A program made the position numbers and the translations under genes. Positions 34,637 through 42,731 of a stretch of DNA of 61,859 nucleotides are shown in pieces (the stretch's first letter is position 1; the number at the start of each line of letters is the position of its first letter). The notes below the pieces were generated by a model, which worked only from the letters and a program-made list of their open reading frames with translations, ran no database searches and was not told the origin of the DNA. The DNA lies in assembly GCA_964632795.1 (NCBI GenBank), contig CAZWEZ010000006.1, positions 1 through 61,859 on the forward strand. Reading direction: 5' to 3'. This DNA comes from CAZWEZ01 sp964632795 (GTDB lineage: Bacteria; Pseudomonadota; Alphaproteobacteria; Rhodospirillales; 2-02-FULL-58-16).

Positions 34637-35021
34637 GGCTATTGGCGTCCCGCGTGAGCAACTTCAGCTCAAGGTCAAACAAGGTCAACTGCGGCTGTCA
34701 CCGCCCCATCACCGCCAGGTCTGCTCACCACCCTGAAGCTGACGAAACCCGTGGGAAAGCTGGCATCCAGGCTTGAACGTCGGCTTGCTGTAGGAAACCG
34801 GCCGTGCTCTGTGATAGCCTGGAACCGCCGCTGACAACCACAAGTGGGCATATTGCCGGCTAGCAAGCAGCAGCGGGGGCTCGATTGCCTGTAACCGTCG
34901 CCAGTGAACCACATGTTTTCCGTACACCCTGAACGGCAGCCGGATCAGGCTTTTTCTTGAATCCCATTCGGACCAACATGGGAAATGTACCGATCAATGG
35001 GCACCGGCCGGGGAGAATTCG
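34637..35021. other. Gene-free stretch with repeat copies
   Basis: No convincing gene is present. The stretch includes copy 2 of the 68-bp repeat and a weaker third relative around 34884-34936. It ends at the good GGGGAG ribosome site of the protease gene. Low-quality open frames on the minus strand arise from the repeats. Confidence 0.5.
34690..34757. repeat. 68-bp degenerate direct repeat, copy 2
   Basis: Same orientation as 33905-33972, 785 bp away, sharing an exact CTGAAGCTGACGAAACCC core. It lies just after the basic orphan gene, so the two copies flank the candidate insertion. Confidence 0.65.
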
Positions 35022-35795
35022 ATGGACCGCGAGCGCGTTATTGATCTCTGCAAGGGGGATTTCGGGATAGAATCCCTCAAGTCGGTGGCGAGTTACGCTG
35101 CCCCCTTTTTTTGGGTAGCGGATGATGACAACGGCGCGCACAAGATAAACAACGGTTCGATATTTTTCGTTGACGCCTCCGAGGGCCTGTTCGCGATTAC
35201 CGCAAACCACGTCTTTGAGAAATACATTGAGGTAAAAGGGTCATCCTCGAGCATTTACTGCCAGATCGCTCGCAACTGTTTCGACCCAATCGCACGCGAG
35301 ACGATCCCTTTCGAGCCTGAAACCTGCCTGATCGATAAAGATCCCGAAGCGGACATCGCCACCTTTCGCATTTCCGAAGCCGACGTTGAAACCATTGGCG
35401 CTACTGTCCTTACAACGTGGCCGCCCATGGTTCCACAAGAAGGATTGGGCGTTGCCTTCACAGGATATCCTGGCCACGAGCGCCAATTGGTTGGACCCCA
35501 CGAAATTATTTTTACCCCTTTTCCAGCAATAACAATTGCCACCAGTGTCAGTCACCGTTTGATTTCGTGTCAGCTGGAACGCGAGTACGTCGTCGATACG
35601 CCCGGCTTCTCAAAACTGCCATCGGGTTTCGACACAGGAGGATTAAGCGGAGGTCCTCTACTGGTTAACGTCGAGAAAAGCGGAATTTTCTATTGGCGGC
35701 TTGGAGGCGTCATTACCCAGGGCAATCCTGATTTGGAAATCGTCCGCGCTTCCCGAATCGACCATCTCCGTCCTGATGGTACTTTTGCGCGGTAG
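35022..35795 (+). CDS. Trypsin-like serine peptidase domain protein
   Basis: A 257-residue protein with a chymotrypsin-like triad in order: His in ITANHVFE (about residue 65), Asp in EADIATFRI (about 110), and Ser in GLSGGPLL (about 210). It has no signal peptide and no PDZ domain, so it is a cytoplasmic single-domain protease rather than a DegP type. Such solitary cytoplasmic peptidases often occur in defence islands or as effectors; there is no partner here to prove that. Base composition is lower in GC than in the next operon. Confidence 0.75.
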   Translation: MDRERVIDLCKGDFGIESLKSVASYAAPFFWVADDDNGAHKINNGSIFFVDASEGLFAITANHVFEKYIEVKGSSSSIYCQIARNCFDPIARETIPFEPETCLIDKDPEADIATFRISEADVETIGATVLTTWPPMVPQEGLGVAFTGYPGHERQLVGPHEIIFTPFPAITIATSVSHRLISCQLEREYVVDTPGFSKLPSGFDTGGLSGGPLLVNVEKSGIFYWRLGGVITQGNPDLEIVRASRIDHLRPDGTFAR

Positions 35796-35842
35796 GAGTA
35801 CGGGAACCACCGGTCTTCCATGGGGCCGTAAGCGGGGGGCGT

Positions 35843-37300
35843 TCAGCCGGACAGCTTGCGGCGCAGCAGTTCGTTGACCATCCTGGGGTTGGCCTTGCCA
35901 TTGGTGGCCTTCATCACCTGGCCGACCAACCAGCCGATGGTTTTTTCCCTGCCCTCGCGGACCTCTTGCGCTTGGTCCGGGTTGGCGGCGATCGCCGTCT
36001 CGACGGCGGCCTCTATGGCGCCCGCGTCGGTGATCTGGCGCAGGCCCTTCTCCTCGACGATGGCCTCGGCGGCGCGGCCGCTCTCGAACATCACCTCGAA
36101 GACTTCCTTGGCGATCCGCCCGGAGATGGTGCCGTCGGCCATCAGGTCCAACAGCCCGCCCAGGGCCTGGGCCGTAACCGGGCTCTCGGCGATCGGTTTT
36201 CCGGCCTTGTTGAGGGCCCCGAACAGGTTGGAGACGACCCAGTTGGCGGCGCTCTTGGCGTCGCGGCCGGCGGCCGCCGTCTCGAAGAAGTCGGCGGTCT
36301 CGCGCTCCGCCACCAGCACCCCGGCGTCATAGGGCGACAGCCCGTAGTCGGCGATGAAGCGCTGCTTCCTGTCGTCGGGCAGCTCGGGCAGGGTGGCTTT
36401 GATCCCGTCCACGTAGTCCTGGCTCAACACCAGGGGCAGCAGGTCGGGGTCGGGGAAGTAGCGGTAGTCGTGGGCGTACTCCTTGGCCCGCATGGTGCGG
36501 GTCTCGCCCTTGGCCGAATCGAACAGGCGGGTCTCCTGGACCACTTCGCCTCCCGATTCGTAGACCTCGATCTGGCGCTCGGCCTCGCTCTCGATGGCCT
36601 GCATCACGAAGCGCACCGAGTTCAGGTTCTTGATCTCGGTGCGGGTGCGCAACTCCGTCTCGCCGGCCCGGCGCACCGAGACGTTGACGTCGGCGCGCAT
36701 CGAGCCCTGCTCCATGTTGCCGTCGCAGGTCCCGAGGTAACGCATGATCGAGCGCAGCTTGCGCAGGTAGATGCCGGCCTCCTCGGGGCTGCGGATGTCG
36801 GGCATCGAGACGATCTCCATCAGGCACACCCCGCTCCGGTTGAGGTCGATGAAGGTGCGCCTGGGGTCCTGGTCGTGCAGCGACTTGCCGGCGTCCTGCT
36901 CCATGTGCAGGCGTTCGATGCCGACTTCGCGCGTGGCGCCGTCGGGCAAATCGAGGATCACCGTGCCGCGGCCGACGATGGGGTGGTAGAGCTGGGAGAT
37001 CTGGTAGCCCGCCGGGAGGTCGGCGTAGAAGTAGTTCTTGCGGTCGAATACGCTCCTGAGGTTGATCTCGGCCTTGAGCCCGAGCCCGGTGCGGACCGCC
37101 TGCTCGATGCACTTCTCGTTGATCACCGGCAGCATCCCGGGCAGCGCCGCGTCGACCAGCGAGACCTGGGTGTTGGGCGCCGCCCCGAAGGCGGTCGCAG
37201 CCCCCGAGAACAGCTTGGCCGCGGAGACCACCTGGGCGTGGACCTCGAGCCCGATCACCATCTCCCAGTCGCCGCTCTCGCCCTGGATCAGATAGGCCAT
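35843..37300 (-). CDS. gatB: Aspartyl/glutamyl-tRNA amidotransferase subunit B
   Basis: A 485-residue subunit of the GatCAB amidotransferase, which turns Glu-tRNA(Gln) or Asp-tRNA(Asn) into Gln- or Asn-tRNA. VIGLEVHAQ opens the catalytic cradle domain, DLNRSGVCLMEIVS and the YRYFPDPDLLPL block follow, and the C-terminal YqeY tail domain (about 330-485) ends in ANPRMVNELLRRKL. Length is normal. It should be cotranscribed with gatC and gatA, but an orphan gene and a broken GIY-YIG gene separate it from gatA. Confidence 0.96.
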   Translation of the reverse strand: MAYLIQGESGDWEMVIGLEVHAQVVSAAKLFSGAATAFGAAPNTQVSLVDAALPGMLPVINEKCIEQAVRTGLGLKAEINLRSVFDRKNYFYADLPAGYQISQLYHPIVGRGTVILDLPDGATREVGIERLHMEQDAGKSLHDQDPRRTFIDLNRSGVCLMEIVSMPDIRSPEEAGIYLRKLRSIMRYLGTCDGNMEQGSMRADVNVSVRRAGETELRTRTEIKNLNSVRFVMQAIESEAERQIEVYESGGEVVQETRLFDSAKGETRTMRAKEYAHDYRYFPDPDLLPLVLSQDYVDGIKATLPELPDDRKQRFIADYGLSPYDAGVLVAERETADFFETAAAGRDAKSAANWVVSNLFGALNKAGKPIAESPVTAQALGGLLDLMADGTISGRIAKEVFEVMFESGRAAEAIVEEKGLRQITDAGAIEAAVETAIAANPDQAQEVREGREKTIGWLVGQVMKATNGKANPRMVNELLRRKLSG

Positions 37301-37708
37301 CTAGAGAAAGTCCCCCATACTCGCACCATAGTACCTTGAAGCATCCATATCTTTTCCACCGCGCCCGAACAATAAACGACGGGACGATAGGTCCACTTCG
37401 GCAACCCTGATGTTGGGATGGGTGTAATCAGTATACGTGTCCGGATCATAATAAATGGCCCGCATCACATCGATCGGGAAAACAAAAAAACGTGTAGCGT
37501 CACCACAAATCCAAACTTCGAAATTCGCGGTCAACGTGTTGGGATTGATATTGAACGAATAGACCGTTCCTCTTGACTTCGGGGACGACCGATACCTGAC
37601 GTGGACGATTGCACCTCCAACCCGCCATTTTGCTTTCGGCATAGGGATTGGTTTGTTCCCCTTGGAAATCGCTGCGAGAACCTTGGTCTTGATTTCGATG
37701 GCGTTCAT
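37301..37708 (-). CDS. Hypothetical protein inserted in the gat operon
   Basis: A 135-residue protein that ends exactly one base before gatB begins. Strands such as AIVHVRYRSSPKS and YSFNINPNTLTANFEVWIC suggest an all-beta fold with a small C-terminal part. It has no signal peptide, no membrane segment and no family that I recognise. Composition is clearly AT-richer than gatB and gatA. GAGG precedes ATG 37708. Probably a recently acquired cargo gene. Confidence 0.6.
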   Translation of the reverse strand: MNAIEIKTKVLAAISKGNKPIPMPKAKWRVGGAIVHVRYRSSPKSRGTVYSFNINPNTLTANFEVWICGDATRFFVFPIDVMRAIYYDPDTYTDYTHPNIRVAEVDLSSRRLLFGRGGKDMDASRYYGASMGDFL

Positions 37709-37715
37709 TGCAGCC

Positions 37716-38059
37716 TCATTTTTCCTCATCCTGAGCGGCGAGCGGAGCTCGCCTGTCGAAGGATGCGATGGCGCGTTTCGGTCCCGGTTTCGCCAAACGC
37801 TTCAGCGCCTCGAAATCGCCCCGGATCAAAGCTTCCTTTTTCGCCCGGCTCCAGCCCTTGATTCGCCGCTCCATGGCGATGGCATCGACCGGATTCTGAA
37901 ACGCCTCGTGGAAAACGAGTTCCACGGGTCGCCGCCATTTCGTGTAACCGTCGTAAACTCCAGCGTTGGTTCCGCGATACGCTTTTCCAGGCTCCCGCGG
38001 GTTGTCCCAACATAGTACCGCCCGTCCGAACAACGAAGGATGTAGACGAAGACGGTCAC
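37716..38059 (-). pseudogene. Frameshifted GIY-YIG (UPF0213) nuclease-like gene
   Basis: The N-terminal frame gives VYILRCSDGRYYVGTTRGSLEKRIAE. The expected continuation (NAGVYDGYTKWRRPVELVFHEAF, then MERRIKGWSRAKKEALIRGD) lies in another frame, so one base has been lost near 37969. Joined, the product would be about 112 residues with the GIY-YIG core intact. The 3' end of the frame is made of a REP palindrome (37724-37765) and another palindrome lies just upstream (38091-38130). Confidence 0.8.
37724..37765. repeat. REP-type palindrome, variant centre
   Basis: CCTCATCCTGAG and TCGAAGGATG ends match the palindromes at 19021 and 38091. The middle is GCGGCGAGCGGAGCTCGCC, a variant of the usual centre. 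It forms the 3' coding end of the GIY-YIG frame. Confidence 0.8.
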
Positions 38060-38090
38060 GACCTTTCCAATCGTCTCTCCTTGGCCCGGG

Positions 38091-38130
38091 CATCCTTCGA
38101 CACGCCGCTTCGCGGCTGCTCAGGATGAGG
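38091..38130. repeat. REP-type palindrome, supplies the gatA stop
   Basis: CATCCTTCGACACGCCGCTT and so on is identical to 19021-19060 apart from one base. Its inner edge encodes the last codons and TGA stop of gatA (TCATCCTGA read on the minus strand). Together with 37724-37765 it brackets the GIY-YIG gene. Confidence 0.85.
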
Positions 38131-39601
38131 TTATTCGTTCCGGCCGGGCCTCGAAGCCGGCCGCCGATTCCAGGACCTCGGCGGCGCGCAGCACGGTCTC
38201 CTCGTCGAACGGCTTGCCGATCAGGTGCAACCCCAGCGGCAGGCCGCCGGCGTCGAGGCCCGCCGGCACCGAGATCGCCGGCAGCCCGGCCAGGCTGGAG
38301 GGCACCGTGAACACGTCGTTGAGGTACATGGCCACCGGGTCGTCCATCTTGTCGCCGATGGCAAACGCGCTCGAAGGGGCGGTCGGGGTCAGCAGCACGT
38401 CCACCTCCCGGTGGGCCTTTCGGAAGTCCTCGGCGATCAGCTTGCGGACCCGCTGCGCCTTCAGGTAGTAGGCGTCGTAGTAGCCGGCGCTGAGCACGTA
38501 GGCGCCGATCATGATGCGGCGCCGGGTCTCGGTGCCGAAGCCCGCCGCCCGGGTGTTGGCGTACATCTCGTCCAGGCTGGCGCCGGGCACCCGGAGCCCG
38601 TAGCGCACCCCGTCGTAGCGCGCCAGGTTGGACGACGCCTCGGCGGGGGCGATGATGTAGTAGGCCGGCAGGGCGTATTTGGTGTGGGGCAGCGAGACCT
38701 CGACGGTCTCGGCCCCGGCCTCGCGCAGCCAGGCCTCGCCCTTTTGCCACAGGGTCTCGATTTCTTCGGGCATGTCCTCGACGCGGTATTCCCTGGGAAT
38801 CCCGACCCGGAGCCCCCGGACGTCGCCGGAAAGCGCCGCCTCGTAGTCGGGCACGGCGCGCGGCGCCGAGGTCGAGTCCATGGGGTCGTGGCCGGCCATC
38901 GCGCCGAGCACGATGGCGACGTCGCGCACCGTGCGGGCGAAGGGTCCGGCCTGGTCCAGCGAGCAGGCGAAGGCGACGATGCCCCACCGCGAACAGCGCC
39001 CGTAGGTCGGCTTGAGGCCGACGATGCCGCAGAACGAGGCCGGCTGGCGGATCGAGCCGCCGGTGTCGGTGCCGATCGAGGCCGGGCACAGGCCCGCCGC
39101 CACGGCCGCCGCCGAGCCGCCCGACGAGCCGCCGGGCACCAGGTCCTTGTCGTCCTTGCCGCGCCACGGGTTGACCACCGGCCCGTAGTGGCTGGTCATG
39201 TTGGAGGAGCCCATGGCGAACTCGTCCTGGTTGGTCTTGCCGAGCATCACCGCCCCGGCTTCGGCGAGGTTGCGGGTGACGGTGGATTCATAAGCCGGGA
39301 CGTAGCCGTCGAGGATGTGCGAGCCGGCGGTGGTCAACACGCCCTCGGTGCAGAACAGGTCTTTTACGGCGACCGGGATGCCGTCCATGGGGCCCCGCAC
39401 CTCGCCCTTGGCGCGCCGGGCGTCCGAGGCCGCGGCCCGTTCCAGGGCCAGCTCGGGGGTCTCGGTGATGAAGGCGTTGAGGTGGCTTCCTGCCGCCATG
39501 GCCTCGATGCAGGCCCGGGCCAGCTCGAGCGCCGAGAAGTCGCCGGCGGCCAGCCCGTGGCGGGCCTCGGCGACGCTCAGCTGGTTGGGCCGGGCGCTCA
39601 T
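38120..39601 (-). CDS. gatA: Aspartyl/glutamyl-tRNA amidotransferase subunit A
   Basis: A 493-residue amidase-signature enzyme that releases ammonia from glutamine for the GatB site. The catalytic triad is visible: Lys in IPVAVKDLFC, the cis-Ser in PGGSSGGSAAAVA and the nucleophile in GTDTGGSIRQPAS. Its ATG overlaps the gatC stop (ATGA). The last codons derive from the adjacent palindrome, so the C-terminal tail has been altered by the repeat. Confidence 0.97.
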   Translation of the reverse strand: MSARPNQLSVAEARHGLAAGDFSALELARACIEAMAAGSHLNAFITETPELALERAAASDARRAKGEVRGPMDGIPVAVKDLFCTEGVLTTAGSHILDGYVPAYESTVTRNLAEAGAVMLGKTNQDEFAMGSSNMTSHYGPVVNPWRGKDDKDLVPGGSSGGSAAAVAAGLCPASIGTDTGGSIRQPASFCGIVGLKPTYGRCSRWGIVAFACSLDQAGPFARTVRDVAIVLGAMAGHDPMDSTSAPRAVPDYEAALSGDVRGLRVGIPREYRVEDMPEEIETLWQKGEAWLREAGAETVEVSLPHTKYALPAYYIIAPAEASSNLARYDGVRYGLRVPGASLDEMYANTRAAGFGTETRRRIMIGAYVLSAGYYDAYYLKAQRVRKLIAEDFRKAHREVDVLLTPTAPSSAFAIGDKMDDPVAMYLNDVFTVPSSLAGLPAISVPAGLDAGGLPLGLHLIGKPFDEETVLRAAEVLESAAGFEARPERITSS

Positions 39602-39885
39602 TCGATCACCTTGGGCACGGCGTAGAAGCCGTCCTGGGGGTCGGGGGCGTTGGCCAGCACCGCATCCCGGCGGTCGCCCGAGGTCACCACGTCGGCGCGC
39701 CGGGGCAGCTCCATGTCGACGACGCTGGCCATCGGCTCGACGCCCTCGGTGTCGACCTCGTCGAGCTGCTCGATCCAGCCGAGGATGTGCGACAGCTCGC
39801 CGGCCAGGTGGTCGAGCTCGTCGTCGTCGATCCTGATCCGGGCCAGGAAGGCGATGTTCCTGACGGTATCCTTGTCGAGCGCCAT
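39598..39885 (-). CDS. gatC: Aspartyl/glutamyl-tRNA amidotransferase subunit C
   Basis: A 95-residue linker subunit that wraps GatA and GatB. VRNIAFLARIRIDDDEL, LDEVDTEGVEPMASVV and RRDAVLANAPDPQDGFYAVPKVIE are the standard blocks. It is the first gene of the gat operon, with a 4-bp overlap to gatA. The start at 39885 is the only one that gives the family length. Confidence 0.95.
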   Translation of the reverse strand: MALDKDTVRNIAFLARIRIDDDELDHLAGELSHILGWIEQLDEVDTEGVEPMASVVDMELPRRADVVTSGDRRDAVLANAPDPQDGFYAVPKVIE

Positions 39886-39959
39886 GGGAGCGACCCTCCG
39901 CCAACCAGGGGCGCGGAAGGTAGCACCCGTCCGGACGGGCCGCAAGCGGGCAGCGGCCG

Positions 39960-41000
39960 TCACTCCCGGCTTGCGGCGAGGGCCTCCCAGAACTTGTCGT
40001 TCCATGCCGCGATGGCGATCTCGGTGGCGGCGGCGAGCGCCGTGGCGACGCCCTCGGCGGGCTTCTCGGCGACCTTGGGGGTCGCCCTGAACTCCTTCAA
40101 CGAGACCCCGTCGAAGACCACCCGCCGGTCCTTGCGGTGGTACATGAAGACGGTGGAGAAGGTCTCGTCGTAGTTGTCGCCGACCTCCAGCACGTCGATG
40201 CTGATCTGGTAGATCGGCTTCTGGGACAGATCGTAGGGCACCTCGGTGATGAACATCGGGGCCAGGAACTCGTAAAGGGTGCCCTTGTGGATGCATTGCA
40301 ACAGGAGGTCGTAGTCGAAGGTGCCGAAGGGCTCGCCCTCGACCTCGGCGCGGCCTTCGTAGCGGATGGTGTAGCCGCACGAGGCGCCGCCGGAGACCGA
40401 CACCCGGCCCTTGATGTCGGCGCCCAGCGCGCCGTCGATCAACGCCAGCAGCGCCGGCGCGTAGACGAACCCCAGGTCCTCGTCCTGCTTCCTGACGGCC
40501 AGCCACGAGGCCTCCTTGGGCCGGCCCACCGCCTCGACGCGCTGGCCCTTGTCGAGGCGGCCGATCTTGCGGCTGGAGGTCTTGGGCTTGGCCCGGACGT
40601 TGATCTTCTTGATCACCAGGTAGGTTCCCGTCACCGGGGTCATGGGGATCGAGAAATCGGGCTTGATCTTCTTCTCGATGATCAACTCGAGTAGCGGCGC
40701 GTAGACGAACCCCAGGTCCTCGCCCTGCTTCCTGACGGCCAGCCAATTGCCGTCCTTGGACCGCCCCACCGCCTCCACCTTCTCGCCCTTCCTCAACACC
40801 ATGGTCCGCCGGCTGGAGGTCGACGGCCTGGTCCGGACGTTGACGTTGTCGATCACCCGGTAGGTCCCCGGATCGGGGGTCACCGGGACGCCGAGGAAGG
40901 TCTCCTGGGCGGCGGCCGAGGCGGCCAGCCCCAGGACCACGACCAACGATCCGATCCAGCCGCGCAGGCGGACAGGCTGTCGGTTGACGGTGGCGAACAT
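39960..41000 (-). CDS. Exported protein with two SH3b domains
   Basis: A 346-residue periplasmic protein: signal peptide (about 1-32, ASAAAQ end), two bacterial SH3 domains (about 48-100 and 125-180, each ending in LAVRKQ-EDLGFVYAPLL), then a beta-rich C-terminal domain (about 195-345) of unknown family. The tandem SH3 parts are about two-thirds alike, so they arose by internal duplication. SH3b domains usually bind cell-wall peptides. It is divergent from ruvX and 74 bp upstream of gatC. Confidence 0.8.
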   Translation of the reverse strand: MFATVNRQPVRLRGWIGSLVVVLGLAASAAAQETFLGVPVTPDPGTYRVIDNVNVRTRPSTSSRRTMVLRKGEKVEAVGRSKDGNWLAVRKQGEDLGFVYAPLLELIIEKKIKPDFSIPMTPVTGTYLVIKKINVRAKPKTSSRKIGRLDKGQRVEAVGRPKEASWLAVRKQDEDLGFVYAPALLALIDGALGADIKGRVSVSGGASCGYTIRYEGRAEVEGEPFGTFDYDLLLQCIHKGTLYEFLAPMFITEVPYDLSQKPIYQISIDVLEVGDNYDETFSTVFMYHRKDRRVVFDGVSLKEFRATPKVAEKPAEGVATALAAATEIAIAAWNDKFWEALAASRE

Positions 41001-41158
41001 CCCGATCTCCCGTCGGCCCCCCGACGATCCCAGGAATTAGGAATAACAAAGGCTTATACCAAGGAATGATGATAGCCAACAGACGCGGTTCCGACCACCG
41101 TCTTTTTGCGGTTTGCCGGTGGCGGTGCTACCTTCCGCCCGGCAATGGAGGGGTTCTC

Positions 41159-41626
41159 ATGGCGATCGTCACCCTCGAGCAACTGGCGGCGGAACTCGGA
41201 CCGGCGAGACGGCTGCTCGGCCTGGACGTGGGAAGCAAGACCGTGGGGCTGGCCCTGTCGGATCTGTCGCGGACCGTGGCGACGCCTTTCGAGGTCCTGC
41301 GGCGGACCAGGTTCGCCGCCGACGCCGAGCGCCTGGCGCGGATCGTCGCCGAGCACGATGTCGGCGGCCTGGTCATCGGCCTGCCGCTCAACATGGACGG
41401 CACCGAGGGGCCGCGCTGCCAGTCGGTGCGCCAGTTCGCCGCCAACCTGCTGGAGACCATGGAGCTGCCGATGGCGCTGTGGGACGAACGGCTGTCGACG
41501 GCGGCGGTCGAGCGGATGCTGATCCGCGAGGCCGACATGACGCGCCAGCGCCGCGCCCAGGTCGTCGACAAGGCCGCCGCCGCCTACATCCTGCAAGGGG
41601 CGCTCGACGCCATGGCCAGGCTGTGA
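41159..41626 (+). CDS. ruvX: Putative pre-16S rRNA nuclease / Holliday junction resolvase (YqgF/RuvX)
   Basis: A 155-residue RNase H-fold protein. The acidic active-site residues lie in LGLDVGSKTVGLALSD (Asp23), in the strand VIGLPLNMDG, and in VDKAAAAYILQ. WDERLST is the YqgF signature. GGAGGGG precedes ATG 41159. In bacteria it matures the 5' end of 16S rRNA. Confidence 0.94.
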   Translation: MAIVTLEQLAAELGPARRLLGLDVGSKTVGLALSDLSRTVATPFEVLRRTRFAADAERLARIVAEHDVGGLVIGLPLNMDGTEGPRCQSVRQFAANLLETMELPMALWDERLSTAAVERMLIREADMTRQRRAQVVDKAAAAYILQGALDAMARL

Positions 41627-41831
41627 GCGGCGGCGGGGCTCCGCCCCGGTCCCCGTTTTCGCGGGGTCTTCGACCCCACACCCCATTGAATGGAGTCCGG
41701 ACGATCGGGGTCAGGTTGATCGAGCTTTTCGCCGTGATGTCCGCTTTCCCATTGATTACGCCCGCTGCCGCTGGCAAAGCCGACTACGTTGGAAGCAGGG
41801 GATTAGGGCTGGTTGTGACCCAAAGGAGACG

Positions 41832-41954
41832 ATGGAGAGGACTGTGAGCAGGCGATACAGCAAGGACTACGTTGACCAGGAAGCCGCTGCGAGGGATGCT
41901 CGTGCTGGGATGTGGCACGGTGGGTTCATGCGGCCGTGGGAATGGGGTGGATGA
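41832..41954 (+). CDS. Possible 40-residue small protein coupled to the TPR gene
   Basis: The frame starts at an ATG with a very good AAAGGAGACG ribosome site and ends TGA at 41952-41954, overlapping the ATGATG start of the TPR gene. The product is charged at the start (SRRYSKDYVDQEAAARD) and Trp/Gly-rich at the end (WHGGFMRPWEWGG). No family is recognised. The ribosome site and the overlap are the only evidence. Confidence 0.4.
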   Translation: MERTVSRRYSKDYVDQEAAARDARAGMWHGGFMRPWEWGG

Positions 41955-42394
41955 TGGAAAATGAGTGTTTCCTATCCAGGCGCGTTGTCGCGGCGTTCCT
42001 TCTGGCCCTGCTTGTCTGGTGGCTGGGAATGGCGGGAGCCCAGTCCGATGAGTTGATGCAGGCCTTTGAACAATACCAGGCGCTTGAAAAACAGGGGCGC
42101 TACGCCGAGGCCGAACGTTTTGCCCGCAAGGCCCTGGAACTGGGAGAGAAGGAGTTCGGGCCGGACCATCCTTACGTGGCCGAGAGCCTCGATAACCTCG
42201 CCTTGCTGTACTACGATCAGGGCCGCTACGCCGACGCCGAGCCCCTCTTCAAGCGCTCCCTGGCGATCTGGGAGAAGGCCCTGGGACCCGACCATCCCTC
42301 GGTGGCCCTGAGCCTCAACAACCTCGCCGGGCTGTACGTTTTCCAGGGCCGCTACGCCGACGGCGCGCGGGCGACGGTGCAAGGGTGGCGGTGA
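41951..42394 (+). CDS. Truncated exported tetratricopeptide-repeat protein
   Basis: A 147-residue product: hydrophobic signal or anchor (about 9-30), then kinesin-light-chain-type TPR units (RYAEAERFARKALELGEKEF, RYADAEPLFKRSLAIWEKAL, RYADGARAT). The third unit breaks off after RYADG and the frame ends in an unrelated tail, so the gene is probably the 5' remnant of a longer TPR protein. It lacks the effector domain such proteins usually carry. Confidence 0.6.
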   Translation: MMENECFLSRRVVAAFLLALLVWWLGMAGAQSDELMQAFEQYQALEKQGRYAEAERFARKALELGEKEFGPDHPYVAESLDNLALLYYDQGRYADAEPLFKRSLAIWEKALGPDHPSVALSLNNLAGLYVFQGRYADGARATVQGWR

Positions 42395-42731
42395 GGGTGC
42401 GCCATTGTGGCTCTTGCCCATCGAGGTTCCAGAGCCACGATTCGCAAGAAGCAAAAGGAAATATCTGATCCCGGACCTTCAAGACTTGCGCACCATGGCG
42501 AGAATGCCCTGCCGAACCCCTTCTCTCTTTACGTTCTCTCCGACCCATCGGGCCCATGTATCCTGCGAAATCGTACTTGACCGATTATTGTCGCTCATTA
42601 ACTATGGTGGGCTCATTTTTTCGCAAGACCCTGAGTGGACGAAAACTGTATGGGCCACCTTGTGACCGATCAAGGGCCCACGCTAGCCGAATCTGCGGCT
42701 CATTCGCGATGATAAGGGAGGAAAAGCGATC
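42395..42731. other. Intergenic stretch upstream of the creatinine-type operon
   Basis: No gene is supported in this stretch. A possible -35 TTGACC (42577-42582) lies 120 bp upstream of the operon with only a poor -10. The rest looks like decayed continuation of the TPR gene and spacer DNA. Confidence 0.4.

Noticed and set aside
34675..34914. Minus-strand 79-codon frame
   Set aside because: It is built from a degenerate repeat, has no ribosome site and differs from the frame at the other repeat copy.
41056..41064. Possible MITE family A end (ATACCAAGG) upstream of ruvX
   Set aside because: Only nine bases match and no inverse partner was found.
41700..41725. GGGGTCAGGT fragment resembling the RAYT ends
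   Set aside because: Too short to claim a second unit and no inverted partner or transposase is near.
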